Shown one piece after another: positions 15,936 to 24,696 of a stretch of DNA of 43,703 nucleotides; the first letter of the stretch is position 1, and each line of letters opens with the position of its first letter. The notes beneath the pieces were generated by a model. It was not told where the DNA came from. It was given only the letters and a program-made list of their open reading frames with translations, and searched no databases. Origin of the DNA: Actinotignum schaalii (GTDB lineage: Bacteria; Actinomycetota; Actinomycetes; Actinomycetales; Actinomycetaceae); contig NZ_JARBHJ010000021.1 in NCBI RefSeq assembly GCF_028864145.1, positions 1 through 43,703 of the forward strand. Reading direction: 5' to 3'. Position numbers and translations under genes: made by a program.

Positions 15936-17056
15936 ACATCGGGATTGCCTGCCCTTATTCGTGGGACGTGCCCGGGGGAGTGGGATTCCACATCCGGGAT
16001 CTAGCCGAGGAGCTCATCGCCCGCGGACACAGTGTTTCGGTGATCGCCCCGAGTGAAGAAAACGAGGCGCTGCCCGATTACGTGGTACCGGTGGGAGCCT
16101 CCGTGGCGATTCCCTATAACGGTTCGGTAGCGCGCCTCTCCTTCGGTCCGCGAGTCAATCGGGCGGTACGCCGCTGGCTGCGGGAAGGGAATTTCGATGT
16201 GCTCCACGTGCACGAACCTTTCGTTCCTTCCGTTTCTATGCTTGCCCTCATGAGTGCGGAATGCCCGGTCGTCTCCACCCACCACACCGCCATGGACCGT
16301 TCCCGGGCCTTCGACCTCTTTTCTCCGGTGCTGCGCCCCATCCTGGAAAAGATCCAGGCGCGTATCGCGGTTTCCCAAGAAGCACGCCGTACCACGGTGC
16401 AGTATTTAGGTGGAGACGCTTTTATTATTCCCAATGGCGTATATACCGCCGATTTCGAAGTACCGCGTGATGCCCGCTTCACCGGCACGCCCGACTCGCC
16501 CACTTTCGGATTCCTCGGCCGTCTGGATGAGCCTCGCAAGGGTCTGCCGGTGCTGGCCGCTGCCGCCCCGCTCATCCTGCGCGACTACCCGCAGGCGCGC
16601 TTCTTCGTGGCCGGAAAAGGCGATGAGGGGGCAGCGCGGGAACTCTTCGGGGAGGCGGCCGCACGGGTGACGTTCCTCGGTCCCGTCAGCGATCCCGATA
16701 AAGCCGCCATGCTCGCCAGTGTGGACCTTTACGTAGCCCCCAATACCGGGGGTGAATCCTTCGGAATTATTCTTATCGAAGCAATGAGCGCGGGTGGTTT
16801 TGTGCTCGCCTCGGATATTCCCGCTTTTCGCGCGGTGTTGGGCGGGGGAACCTTCGGGGACCACTTCGCCAATGAAGACCCGGAGGATCTGGCCCGGGTG
16901 GCCGTGGCGGCTTTGCGTGATCCGCAACGCCGGGCTCGGGTGGCGCAGGCCGGCCAGGCCGAAGCCCAGCGTTACGACTGGTCCACTGTTGCCTCTCAAG
17001 TTTTTGCCGTCTATGAAACTGCGGTCCGCACCGCCCAGATGGAGGTAGAGCAGTGA
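15932..17056 (+). CDS. pimA: Phosphatidyl-myo-inositol mannosyltransferase (GT4 family)
   Basis: Transfers mannose from GDP-mannose to the 2-position of phosphatidylinositol, the first step to PIMs and lipomannan, at the cytosolic face of the membrane. 374 residues, GT-B fold. The N-terminal Rossmann domain starts NIGIACPYSWDVPGGVGFH, whose glycine loop contacts lipid and sugar nucleotide; LDEPRKGLPVL and GGESFGIILIEAMSAG (E-x7-E) belong to the GDP-mannose-binding C-terminal domain. The GTG at 15932 overlaps the previous stop (GTGA) and is preceded by GAAGGA. The frame extends 13 codons further upstream, but those do not match the family. Confidence 0.95.
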   Translation: MNIGIACPYSWDVPGGVGFHIRDLAEELIARGHSVSVIAPSEENEALPDYVVPVGASVAIPYNGSVARLSFGPRVNRAVRRWLREGNFDVLHVHEPFVPSVSMLALMSAECPVVSTHHTAMDRSRAFDLFSPVLRPILEKIQARIAVSQEARRTTVQYLGGDAFIIPNGVYTADFEVPRDARFTGTPDSPTFGFLGRLDEPRKGLPVLAAAAPLILRDYPQARFFVAGKGDEGAARELFGEAAARVTFLGPVSDPDKAAMLASVDLYVAPNTGGESFGIILIEAMSAGGFVLASDIPAFRAVLGGGTFGDHFANEDPEDLARVAVAALRDPQRRARVAQAGQAEAQRYDWSTVASQVFAVYETAVRTAQMEVEQ

Positions 17057-17646
17057 ATATATGGTGGTGGCTTGCCCTCGTCGCCGGCGTGGTGCTTCTC
17101 CTTCTCGGTCTGAGCGCGGTGGTGGCGGCCCGTCGCCTTGATCGCCTCCATACCACCCTCCTGAAATCGCGCCGCGCGGTGGAACAGGCGCTCGCCGCCC
17201 GCGCCCGCACCGCCTACGATATGGCTATGTCCGGGGAATTGGATATGGCCGGGGCTCTTATCCTCACCGATAGTGCCCAGCGGGTGCTCTCCGCCTCCAT
17301 GCTTCCGGTGGTGGCGGACGGATTGGAAGCCTTACCCGGTGATATGCGCGATGATCTTCCCGATCCGGCCGTGGCAGCCCGCGAACGGCGCGCGGTGGAA
17401 TCCGAGCTTTCCCGCGCCCTGCGACTCACCGTGGATGAGCTGGACCCGAACGATATCACCGATGCAGCCGCCCGTGAATTTTACCGGCGCCTCGAACGTG
17501 CCCGCCTCGATGTGCGCATGACACGCTCCTTCCATAATTCGCATGTGGACCAGGCTCGCCGGGTACGCAATTCCCGGATTCTCTCCATTTTTCCCATCGC
17601 CGGGCACGCCCCGGTCCCACAAACCATCGATATTGACGATGAGTAA
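17053..17646 (+). CDS. Small membrane-anchored protein of the PIM operon, function unknown
   Basis: 197 residues. An N-terminal hydrophobic segment (about 4-26, WWWLALVAGVVLLLLGLSAV) is followed by a long hydrophilic helical part rich in Arg, Ala and Asp. Topology would leave most of the protein in the cytosol or, if the N-terminus is inside, outside; sequence alone does not settle this. The layout (one membrane helix then a helix with RRLDRLHTTLLKSRRAVEQALAARA split over residues 27-52) loosely resembles LemA-type proteins and the N-terminal part of the mycobacterial Rv2609c region. The GTG start overlaps the pimA stop (GTGA). The Nudix gene begins 9 bases downstream; in some relatives the two parts are fused. 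Confidence 0.85.
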   Translation: MNIWWWLALVAGVVLLLLGLSAVVAARRLDRLHTTLLKSRRAVEQALAARARTAYDMAMSGELDMAGALILTDSAQRVLSASMLPVVADGLEALPGDMRDDLPDPAVAARERRAVESELSRALRLTVDELDPNDITDAAAREFYRRLERARLDVRMTRSFHNSHVDQARRVRNSRILSIFPIAGHAPVPQTIDIDDE

Positions 17647-17655
17647 GAGTTCCCG

Positions 17656-18162
17656 ATGACCACCACTCCCCGGCGTGCTGCCCGCATTATCGCCCTGGAT
17701 GAAGCCGGCCGCGTCCTCCTCATCCGCGGCCATGACCGGGACGATCCTTCCCACCGGTGGTGGTTCACGCCCGGTGGGGGACTGGAAGATACGGAAAGCC
17801 CCCAGCAGGCGGCGGTGCGGGAATTTCGGGAGGAGACCGGCGTCGTCGTAACTGAAACGGAACTTATCGGGCCGGTTCTGCGCCGGCACGCAACTTTTCG
17901 TTTTGCCCGTACCACCCTCAGCCAAGACGAAGAATTTTTCGCGGTGCGGCTGGACGCGGTGCGCGCCCGCGCGGCGGTGACCGGAAGCGGGCGGGCCTGG
18001 ACCGCGGCGGAAGAAGAACTCCTCGACGTTATCGACTGGCGTGCCGGCGCGCAACTCGCTGGTTCCCCGAGGGAACGGGTGTATCCGGCGGGTCTCGCGG
18101 AGCTGGCGGCCCAGGTGCACGCCGGATGGGATGGGATTTGCCGCGAGCTTTGGGAGAACTAA
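17656..18162 (+). CDS. Nudix hydrolase
   Basis: 168 residues with an exact Nudix box G-x5-E-x7-REUxEExGU: Gly41, Glu47, Arg55-Glu56, Glu59-Glu60, Gly62, Val63. Such enzymes use magnesium to hydrolyse nucleoside diphosphates linked to another group. The residue DPSHRWWFTPGGG just before the box is common in actinobacterial members beside pimA. The substrate is unknown; as the last gene of the PIM operon it might act on a nucleotide sugar or CDP-lipid by-product, but this is only inferred from place. The end of the operon has no strong terminator; the yebC promoter follows within 70 bases. Confidence 0.93.
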   Translation: MTTTPRRAARIIALDEAGRVLLIRGHDRDDPSHRWWFTPGGGLEDTESPQQAAVREFREETGVVVTETELIGPVLRRHATFRFARTTLSQDEEFFAVRLDAVRARAAVTGSGRAWTAAEEELLDVIDWRAGAQLAGSPRERVYPAGLAELAAQVHAGWDGICRELWEN

Positions 18163-18205
18163 CCTCCCTGAACGGTACAGCTTAGGCGCGCTGCGGCCCA
18201 GGTAA

Positions 18206-18234
18206 TAGTTCCCGGGCCTCGAACCGCGTACAAT
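18206..18234 (+). promoter_or_regulatory. Probable promoter of yebC-ruvCAB
   Basis: TACAAT at 18229-18234 is a good -10; the -35 region (TAGTTC near 18206) is weak. Start would be near 18241, about 28 bases before the yebC GTG. Confidence 0.45.
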
Positions 18235-18268
18235 GGCTCCGGAAGTTTTTATCTACTCGGGAGGACAC

Positions 18269-19024
18269 GTGTCAGGACACTCCAAGTGGGCAACCACTAA
18301 GCATAAGAAAGCCGCTAATGACGCCAAGCGCGGCAAGCTTTTCGCGCGTCTGGTCAAGAATATCGAAGTGGCAGCGGCAACCGGTGGTGGAGATCCCGCG
18401 GGCAATCCCACGCTCTTTGACGCGATCCGCAAAGCCAAGCAGAACTCGGTGCCGGCCGATAATATTGATCGCGCGGTTAAGCGTGGCTCGGGTGAAACTG
18501 ATGATTCCATCCAGTATGAAGCCATTACTTACGAAGGTTACGGCCCGGGTGGGGTGGCTATCCTCATCGAATGCCTGACCGATAACCGCAATCGTGCCGC
18601 CTCGGATGTGCGTACCGCACTCACGCGCAATGGGGGGACCCTGGCGGATCCGGGTTCGGTTTCCTATCTCTTCAACCGTCGCGGTGTGGTGGAAGCGGTT
18701 AAAGGGGAGAACTCCGAGGATGACGTTCTCATGGCGGTTCTTGACGCCGGCGCCGAAGAAATTGAGGACGACGGCGAAACGTTCACCATTTACTGTGCTT
18801 CTAGCGATGTGGTAGCTGTGCGCACCGCGCTTCAGGAAGCCGGAATTGACTACAATTCCGCAGAATCACGCTTTGTTCCATCTACCAATGTTCCCCTGGA
18901 TCGCGCCGGCGCGGAAAAGCTCCTCAAACTCACCGATGCGCTCGACGATGTCGATGATATTCAAGAGGTCTACACCAACGCGGATATCGCCGATGAGATC
19001 CTCGCTGAGCTCGAGGGTGAGTAG
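18269..19024 (+). CDS. YebC/PmpR family protein (TACO1-like)
   Basis: 251 residues beginning [20 protein letters not shown], the invariable start of the family. Later stretches [20 protein letters not shown] and [12 protein letters not shown] are also diagnostic. Members were long called transcriptional regulators; recent work on the family links them to relief of ribosome stalling at proline runs. The GTG at 18269 has GGGAGGA upstream. A longer frame from 18233 would start inside the promoter. Linked to ruvC by a one-base overlap, as in most actinobacteria and many other phyla. Confidence 0.96.
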   Translation: MSGHSKWATTKHKKAANDAKRGKLFARLVKNIEVAAATGGGDPAGNPTLFDAIRKAKQNSVPADNIDRAVKRGSGETDDSIQYEAITYEGYGPGGVAILIECLTDNRNRAASDVRTALTRNGGTLADPGSVSYLFNRRGVVEAVKGENSEDDVLMAVLDAGAEEIEDDGETFTIYCASSDVVAVRTALQEAGIDYNSAESRFVPSTNVPLDRAGAEKLLKLTDALDDVDDIQEVYTNADIADEILAELEGE

Positions 19025-19662
19025 TGCGCATTCTGGGGATTGACCCGGGACTGACGCGCTGCGGGCTGGGAACCATTGACGCCGATGTGACGCGGCGGGT
19101 GCGTCTGGTGGATATGCGCGTGGCGCGCTCCCCGGTGGACCTGGCTCCGCATCGGCGTCTTCTCCTCATCGCGGATGAAATCGAGGCGGTGATCGCGGAA
19201 TTTTCCCCCGAGGTCGTGGCGGTGGAACGCGTTTTCGCGCAGGAAAATGTGCGCTCGGTGACCTCAACCGCGCAGGTGGCCGGCATCGCTATGCTGGCTG
19301 CTGCCCGCGCCCAGCTTCCCCTCGGCTTGCATTCGCCCTCCGAAGTGAAGGCAGCGGTCACCGGTTCGGGGCGCGCCGGGAAACTCCAGGTGCAGAATAT
19401 GGTTCAGCGGATTTTAGATCTGGCCGAGCTCCCGCGTCCCAAGGATGCCGCGGACGCCCTCGCCATTGCCATCACCCACGCTTGGCGCGGGGGCGCCCAC
19501 GCCCTGGATGCCACGGTGGATAACGGTCAGCACGGTGGGGCCGGTACCCTCCCACGTGCCGAAGGAGCGGATTTAACCGCCGCGCAGCGCATGTGGGCGG
19601 GAGCTGAGCGCATGAGTCGGCGCGCCGGCGCGGTCTCCCCGCACCGCTCCGCTACCGGCTAG
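19024..19662 (+). CDS. ruvC: Holliday junction resolvase RuvC
   Basis: Endonuclease that cuts four-way DNA junctions symmetrically during recombination. The four acidic residues are present: Asp7 in LGIDPG, Glu68 in VAVERVF, and Asp141 and Asp144 in KDAADALAIA. 212 residues, with an extra C-terminal tail of about 45 residues after ITHAWRG that is longer than the usual family length of 170-190. GTG start overlaps the yebC stop by one base. First of ruvCAB. Confidence 0.97.
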   Translation: MRILGIDPGLTRCGLGTIDADVTRRVRLVDMRVARSPVDLAPHRRLLLIADEIEAVIAEFSPEVVAVERVFAQENVRSVTSTAQVAGIAMLAAARAQLPLGLHSPSEVKAAVTGSGRAGKLQVQNMVQRILDLAELPRPKDAADALAIAITHAWRGGAHALDATVDNGQHGGAGTLPRAEGADLTAAQRMWAGAERMSRRAGAVSPHRSATG

Positions 19663-19684
19663 AGTCATGAGGAAGGAGCCCTGA

Positions 19685-20278
19685 GTGATTGCAAGTATTC
19701 GCGGAACTGTGAGCCGTGTTACCACCACTTTCGCGGTGATGGAGGTCGGCGGGTGGGGCGTCAAAGTTTTTGCGACGCCGGATACTCTCGCGCGCCTTCG
19801 CGAAGGCGCGGAAGCTTTTCTCTACACCTCGCTGGTTGCCAGCCGCGATGATCTTCCCTCCCTCTACGGTTTTAGCGAAGCGGACGAGCGCGACGTTTAC
19901 GACATTATGCAAACGGTGTCCGGGATCGGCGCCAAAGTTGCGCTCGCTCTTCTCTCTGTCCACACCCCGAATGCTCTGCGCGCCGCCGTGCAATCCAAGG
20001 ACGAAGCGGCTCTCACCCGGGTTCCCGGTATTGGCAAGAAGAGCGCCCAGCGCATTATTTTGGAGCTGGGCAATAAGCTTGGTCCGGCGCCGGTGGCGGC
20101 GGGTGAGACGGCCACCGCCGGGGCGGATCCCGATGCCGTGGTTGCCGGTCTGGTGGGACTGGGGTGGAAAGAAAGCGACGCCGTCGCCGCCTATGAAGAA
20201 GCGCGCGCGCAAGTACCGCAGGGCACCGTGGCCCAGCTGCTGCGCGCAAGTCTCCAAATACTAGGGGCCCGCCGATGA
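19685..20278 (+). CDS. ruvA: Holliday junction DNA helicase subunit RuvA
   Basis: 197 residues in the three RuvA domains: an N-terminal OB fold starting MIASIRGTV, a pair of helix-hairpin-helix motifs ([10 protein letters not shown] at about 78 and [12 protein letters not shown] at about 113) that hold the junction, and a C-terminal helical domain (from about 145) that contacts RuvB. The GTG at 19685 follows an AGGAAGGAG site. Its stop overlaps the ruvB start as ATGA. Confidence 0.97.
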   Translation: MIASIRGTVSRVTTTFAVMEVGGWGVKVFATPDTLARLREGAEAFLYTSLVASRDDLPSLYGFSEADERDVYDIMQTVSGIGAKVALALLSVHTPNALRAAVQSKDEAALTRVPGIGKKSAQRIILELGNKLGPAPVAAGETATAGADPDAVVAGLVGLGWKESDAVAAYEEARAQVPQGTVAQLLRASLQILGARR

Positions 20279-21294
20279 GCGAAGATATGTCCTTCGACGC
20301 CGGCCTGGTCTCCCCGGAAGCCAACGAAACGGAGCGTGCCGCCGAAGCGGCCCTGCGCCCGCGCCAGCTCTCCGAATTCGTGGGCCAGGATACCGTGCGT
20401 GACCAACTTTCTCTTGTGCTCCAGGCGGCGGTGCAGCGCGGGCGCACTCCCGATCACGTGCTCCTTTCCGGGCCGCCGGGTCTGGGGAAAACCACCCTCG
20501 CCATGATTATTGCGGCGGAAGTGGGCGGGGCGCTGCGCCTGACCTCCGGTCCGGCGATCCAGCATTCGGGAGACCTGGCTGCGATTCTTTCCTCCGTGCA
20601 GGAAAACGACGTCCTCTTCATCGATGAAATCCACCGCCTGGCCCGCAATGCCGAAGAAATGCTCTACCTGGCCATGGAAGATTTTCGGGTGGACGTGATG
20701 GTGGGGAAGGGACCGGGCGCCACCTCGATCCCGTTGCCGCTGCCTTTCTTCACGGTGGTAGGGGCGACGACGCGCGCCGGCTTGCTGCCCGCTCCCTTGC
20801 GTGATCGCTTTGGCTTTACGGCGCACCTGGAATATTACGAACAGCGCGACCTAGCCCGTATTGTGCGGCGTAATGCCGTTAAGCTCGGCCATAGCATTAC
20901 CGAGGATGCCGCTCAGGAAATCGCCGGGCGTTCGCGCGGCACCCCGCGTATCGCCAACCGGCTGTTGCGCCGCGTCCAGGACTGGGCGCAGGTGCGCGGC
21001 ACCGGGGAGCTGGACCTGAGGGCCGCGCGGGCCGCCCTCGACCTTTTCCAGGTGGATCCAGCCGGGTTGGATCGGCTTGACCGTGCGGTACTCGACGCGG
21101 TGTGTACCCGCTTTGGCGGTGGGCCGGTGGGCCTGACTACCCTGGCAGTTTCGGTGGGAGAAGAACCGGAAACGGTAGAGACGGTGGTGGAACCCTACCT
21201 GGTGCGCGAAGGCTATCTAGTGCGCACTCCGCGGGGGCGAATGGCGGCCCCGCGGGCCTGGACACATCTGGGTTTAACTCCGCCTACAGATTAG
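20275..21294 (+). CDS. ruvB: Holliday junction branch migration ATPase RuvB
   Basis: AAA+ motor that drives branch migration with RuvA. 339 residues: Walker A GPPGLGKT (66-73), Walker B DEIH (117-120), sensor 1 in [11 protein letters not shown], arginine finger region PLRDRFGF, and a winged-helix C-terminus ending [14 protein letters not shown]. The ATG overlaps the ruvA stop by four bases. Confidence 0.98.
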   Translation: MSEDMSFDAGLVSPEANETERAAEAALRPRQLSEFVGQDTVRDQLSLVLQAAVQRGRTPDHVLLSGPPGLGKTTLAMIIAAEVGGALRLTSGPAIQHSGDLAAILSSVQENDVLFIDEIHRLARNAEEMLYLAMEDFRVDVMVGKGPGATSIPLPLPFFTVVGATTRAGLLPAPLRDRFGFTAHLEYYEQRDLARIVRRNAVKLGHSITEDAAQEIAGRSRGTPRIANRLLRRVQDWAQVRGTGELDLRAARAALDLFQVDPAGLDRLDRAVLDAVCTRFGGGPVGLTTLAVSVGEEPETVETVVEPYLVREGYLVRTPRGRMAAPRAWTHLGLTPPTD

Positions 21295-21325
21295 TTTCGT
21301 CACGGCCGCAGGTGTTTTCAGTTAT

Positions 21326-21347
21326 GCACGGTAAACTGGCACGGTAA
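21326..21347. repeat. Direct repeat upstream of yajC
   Basis: GCACGGTAA occurs exactly at 21326-21334 and 21339-21347, a 13-bp period. It lies in the 80-bp gap between ruvB and yajC, where a promoter for the export genes would be expected. TAATTA at 21345 could be a -10. Confidence 0.5.
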
Positions 21348-21374
21348 TTATTGTCTTTTCCAAGGAGCTTTCGC

Positions 21375-21854
21375 GTGGAATTCGTCATCATGGGCGCCAT
21401 CCTGGTGGGGATGGTTCTGTTCATGTCCCAGTCCAATAAGAAGGCCCGGGCACGTGCTGAAGAACACCGCAATAGCATTCTGGTGGTCGGCACAGATGTC
21501 ATGACCACCGCGGGTTTTTACGGGCGCATTGTTGCTATTGACGGGGATGCGGTGACGCTCGAAAGTCCCTCCGGGGATGAAACTGTGTGGTCGCGCCTGG
21601 CTATTCGGGAGCAGGCCTCCATTCCCTTCGCGCCGGTCACTGAAGAAGAAGCGGCGGCGGAAGATGCTGCGGAAGCCGCTCGCCTGAGCGCTTCGGAGCT
21701 ATCCGGAGCCGGCGCGAGCGATGCGGATAGTGCCGCGGGAACTGCTGCTTCCGCTAGTGCGGCGGCCCCGGAAGTGACCGGTCACGTGACTCCTCGGAGC
21801 ACGGACTCGGCTTTTGGTGAAAAGAAAGATGAGTCGGGCTCGGCCTGGAAGTAA
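21375..21854 (+). CDS. yajC: Preprotein translocase subunit YajC
   Basis: Single-pass membrane partner of the SecDF complex. From the GTG at 21375, 159 residues: one hydrophobic helix at the N-terminus (VEFVIMGAILVGMVLFMSQS), a basic stretch SNKKARARAEEHRN, then the conserved VVGTDVMTTAGFYGRIVAID. The last 70 residues are low-complexity Ala/Ser/Glu and not conserved. An AAGGAG site lies 7 bases upstream of this GTG; the earlier in-frame TTG at 21351 has none. Six bases separate it from secD. Confidence 0.94.
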   Translation: MEFVIMGAILVGMVLFMSQSNKKARARAEEHRNSILVVGTDVMTTAGFYGRIVAIDGDAVTLESPSGDETVWSRLAIREQASIPFAPVTEEEAAAEDAAEAARLSASELSGAGASDADSAAGTAASASAAAPEVTGHVTPRSTDSAFGEKKDESGSAWK

Positions 21855-21859
21855 ACACT

Positions 21860-23599
21860 ATGTCTCAATCTAAAAATTCCGGCGTCCGGTTATCCTGGCG
21901 CCGGATCATTACCCTTGCGATCTTGGCGATCGCGCTCTTTGTCTCCCTGGGGGTGGGGTCGGCAACGGGCTCCGGATCGGAATCCCGGTGGACCCCGAAT
22001 TTTGCTCTTGACCTCGAAGGGGGCACGGAGCTTATTCTCACCCCGAAGACCACGGATAATTCCGAGATCACTGCCGAAGATGTCAACCAGGCGATTGAAA
22101 TTATTCGCCAGCGCGTGGACGCTTCGGGTGTGGCGGAAGCGGAAATTACCTCTCAGGGTGGCTCAAATATTGTGGTGGGTCTGCCCGGGCATCCCAGTCA
22201 GGAAACCCTCGACCTCGTGCGTAATTCCGCGGTGTTGCGGATGCGCCCGGTGCTCGCCATGGCGAATCCGGGAACCATGAAGGGCGAGGGGGAGAATGCC
22301 GCACCCCTGACCGGCACCGCGCTGGAAGAAGCGGCCATGAAGGCTGCCGACGCAGATGGAGACGGCAAGCTCTCCACCACTCCGCCCAGCCAGCCGAGCA
22401 ACGCCTCGGATCCAGCTTGGGCGAAAACCGAGCGGGTCACCTACGATGCGCTGACCTTGGATTGCACCGCAGAGAACCCGGCTACCGCCCCGGAAGAAAA
22501 CCCGGATACCGCGCTGGTGGCCTGCGGGCAAAGCAAGGATTCTAAAACGGGCGAGGTCACGCCGTTTAAGTACGTGCTCGGCCCGGCCGAGATTGCCGGA
22601 ACGAACCTGACCCGGGCCACGTCAGGTTTCGATCAGCAGCAGGGCCAGTGGATTGTACAGTTGGAATTCGATAACGAGGGCGCGCAGAAGTTCTCTGAAG
22701 TGACCGGGCGGCTGGTGGGCCTGAAGAGTCCACAAAACCAATTCGCTATCGTTCTAGACGGGCGCGTTATTTCCTCCGCGGTTCCGCAAACCCAGATTTC
22801 AGGCGGGCAGGCCGTTATTAACGGTTCCGGCATTAACGCGACGACGTCGCGGGTGCTGGCCAACCAGCTGCAATTCGGTTCGCTACCCCTGGAATTTGAG
22901 GTGCAATCCGAACAGCAAATTTCGGCCACCCTCGGTTCTGAATCGCTGCGCGCGGGCCTGGTGGCCGGGCTGATCGGTCTTGTGCTTATTGTTCTTTACC
23001 TGATTTGGCAGTACCATGCCCTCGCTATTGTGGCTATCGGCTCGGTGGTGCTTGCCACGGGCTTGTCATACGGGGTTATTTGTTTACTGTCCTGGGTGAT
23101 GGGTTACCGCTTGTCAATGGCCGGCGTCGTCGGTCTGGTTATTTCTATCGGTATCACGGTCGATTCCTTCATTGTGTTCTTCGAACGTATTCGGGATGAG
23201 ATTCGTGACGGGCACGCGGTACGTACCGCGGTGCAGCGCGGATGGAAGCGCGCAACCCGCACGATTATCGCCTCTGATTCCGTCAACCTTATTGCCGCCG
23301 GGGTTCTCTACTTCATTGCAGTGGGCTCGGTGCGCGGTTTCGCCTTCACTTTGGGGCTCACCACGATCCTCGACCTCGTTGTCGTCTTTATGTTTACCTA
23401 TCCGCTTATGACGCTGCTGGTGCGCACTAAGTTCTTCGGCGGGGGGCACCCGGCATCGGGTATGTCCGCCAAGCATTTGGCGCATACCCCGGCGTACCGC
23501 GGCCGTAAGGTTCCCGGGGAAGGCTCGCTTGCTGAGCGTCGCACCCGCGAGCGTCGGGCCGCTCTCCCCGCGAGCAGCGAGGGAAAGGAGAACGCCTAA
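21860..23599 (+). CDS. secD: Protein translocase subunit SecD
   Basis: Proton-driven export accessory subunit, 579 residues. One N-terminal membrane helix (about 15-33), a large external P1 region, then five helices after residue 350. The family motif near the start is FALDLEGGTELIL; the fourth-helix motif reads GLVISIGITVDSFIVFFERI with the functionally important Asp. Between residues 131 and 240 the external domain has an insertion with DADGDGKL (164-171), which resembles a calcium-binding EF-hand loop, and two cysteines (202 and 222) that could form a disulfide. Such Cys-containing inserts occur in other actinobacterial SecD; I cannot say if the calcium-like loop does. The stop overlaps secF (TAATG). 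Confidence 0.97.
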   Translation: MSQSKNSGVRLSWRRIITLAILAIALFVSLGVGSATGSGSESRWTPNFALDLEGGTELILTPKTTDNSEITAEDVNQAIEIIRQRVDASGVAEAEITSQGGSNIVVGLPGHPSQETLDLVRNSAVLRMRPVLAMANPGTMKGEGENAAPLTGTALEEAAMKAADADGDGKLSTTPPSQPSNASDPAWAKTERVTYDALTLDCTAENPATAPEENPDTALVACGQSKDSKTGEVTPFKYVLGPAEIAGTNLTRATSGFDQQQGQWIVQLEFDNEGAQKFSEVTGRLVGLKSPQNQFAIVLDGRVISSAVPQTQISGGQAVINGSGINATTSRVLANQLQFGSLPLEFEVQSEQQISATLGSESLRAGLVAGLIGLVLIVLYLIWQYHALAIVAIGSVVLATGLSYGVICLLSWVMGYRLSMAGVVGLVISIGITVDSFIVFFERIRDEIRDGHAVRTAVQRGWKRATRTIIASDSVNLIAAGVLYFIAVGSVRGFAFTLGLTTILDLVVVFMFTYPLMTLLVRTKFFGGGHPASGMSAKHLAHTPAYRGRKVPGEGSLAERRTRERRAALPASSEGKENA

Positions 23600-24696
23600 T
23601 GTCGATGTACAGCTTAGGTAATGATCTCTACTCTGGGCGGCGCAGCTTCAAAATTGTGCAGCGGCGCAAGACCTGGTACACCATCGCGATTATTTGCGTT
23701 ATCGCCTCGTTTATCGCGCTCTTCACCCGCGGGCTCAATATGGGTATTGAGTTCACCGGTGGATCCCAGTTCACGGTCTCGGGGGCACAAACCACCGATC
23801 AGCGCCTCGCCTCGGATATCATGGCCCGCCACGGCGGGGATGCAGCCGCTCGCGTAGCCCAGGTAGGTGAGAACTCCCTGCGCATCCAAACCTCGGCGAA
23901 TGCTGATGGTACCGGCGTGGGCAATGCGGAAACAGAAGCGATCCGCACGGAATTGGCTGAAGCATACGGAACCTCCGTTCAGGATGTCACCTCCACCTAT
24001 ATCGGCCCGGTGTGGGGCCAGGATATTTCCACGAAGGCCCTCCAGGGTTTCGTGGTCTTTATCGTGCTGGTGCTCCTCGCGCTGTGGGCTTATATGCGAT
24101 CCTGGCGCAATGCCCTGGGCGCAATTGTTGCGCTCTTCCACGACCTTGTGGTGACGGTGGGTATTTACTGTCTCTTTGGATTCGAATTCACGCCGTCCAC
24201 CGTGATTGGTCTGCTGACGATCCTCGGCTACTCCCTGTACGACACCGTGGTGGTTTTCGATAAGGTCCGTGAAAATACCGAGCACGTGCTGCGTCAGCAC
24301 CGTGTGACCTTCGGGGAGTCCACGAACCACGCCGTCAACCAGACTCTCATCCGCTCCATCAACACCTCGGTCACCTCGATTATGCCGGTGGCATCCATTC
24401 TGTTCATCGGGGTGTACCTTATGGGCGCGGGTACCTTGCGCGATCTTGCGCTGGTGCTCTTCGTCGGTCTGCTGCTCTCGGCGTACTCGTCCATTTTCTT
24501 GGCGGCGCCGCTCGCCGTCACCCTGACGAATGCCGATCCGCGCATCAAGGCCCATAACGCGGAAGTGGCTGCTGCGCGCGCCGAACGTGTTGAGGCCGGT
24601 GTTGCGGAAGAGGACGTCGTCTCCGCGGTGCTCGAACCTGGCCACCATCTTGGTAATACCGCGCAGCCGCGCCGCAAGAAGAGGAGCAAGAAGTGA
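23599..24696 (+). CDS. secF: Protein translocase subunit SecF
   Basis: Partner of SecD, 365 residues, six membrane helices. MGIEFTGGSQF is the family N-terminal motif; helix four region holds LLTILGYSLYDTVVVFDKVREN with the conserved Asp. The C-terminal 60 residues are hydrophilic, ending in a lysine-rich KKRSKK tail in the cytosol. The ATG overlaps the secD stop by one base and the stop overlaps apt by four. Confidence 0.97.
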   Translation: MSMYSLGNDLYSGRRSFKIVQRRKTWYTIAIICVIASFIALFTRGLNMGIEFTGGSQFTVSGAQTTDQRLASDIMARHGGDAAARVAQVGENSLRIQTSANADGTGVGNAETEAIRTELAEAYGTSVQDVTSTYIGPVWGQDISTKALQGFVVFIVLVLLALWAYMRSWRNALGAIVALFHDLVVTVGIYCLFGFEFTPSTVIGLLTILGYSLYDTVVVFDKVRENTEHVLRQHRVTFGESTNHAVNQTLIRSINTSVTSIMPVASILFIGVYLMGAGTLRDLALVLFVGLLLSAYSSIFLAAPLAVTLTNADPRIKAHNAEVAAARAERVEAGVAEEDVVSAVLEPGHHLGNTAQPRRKKRSKK

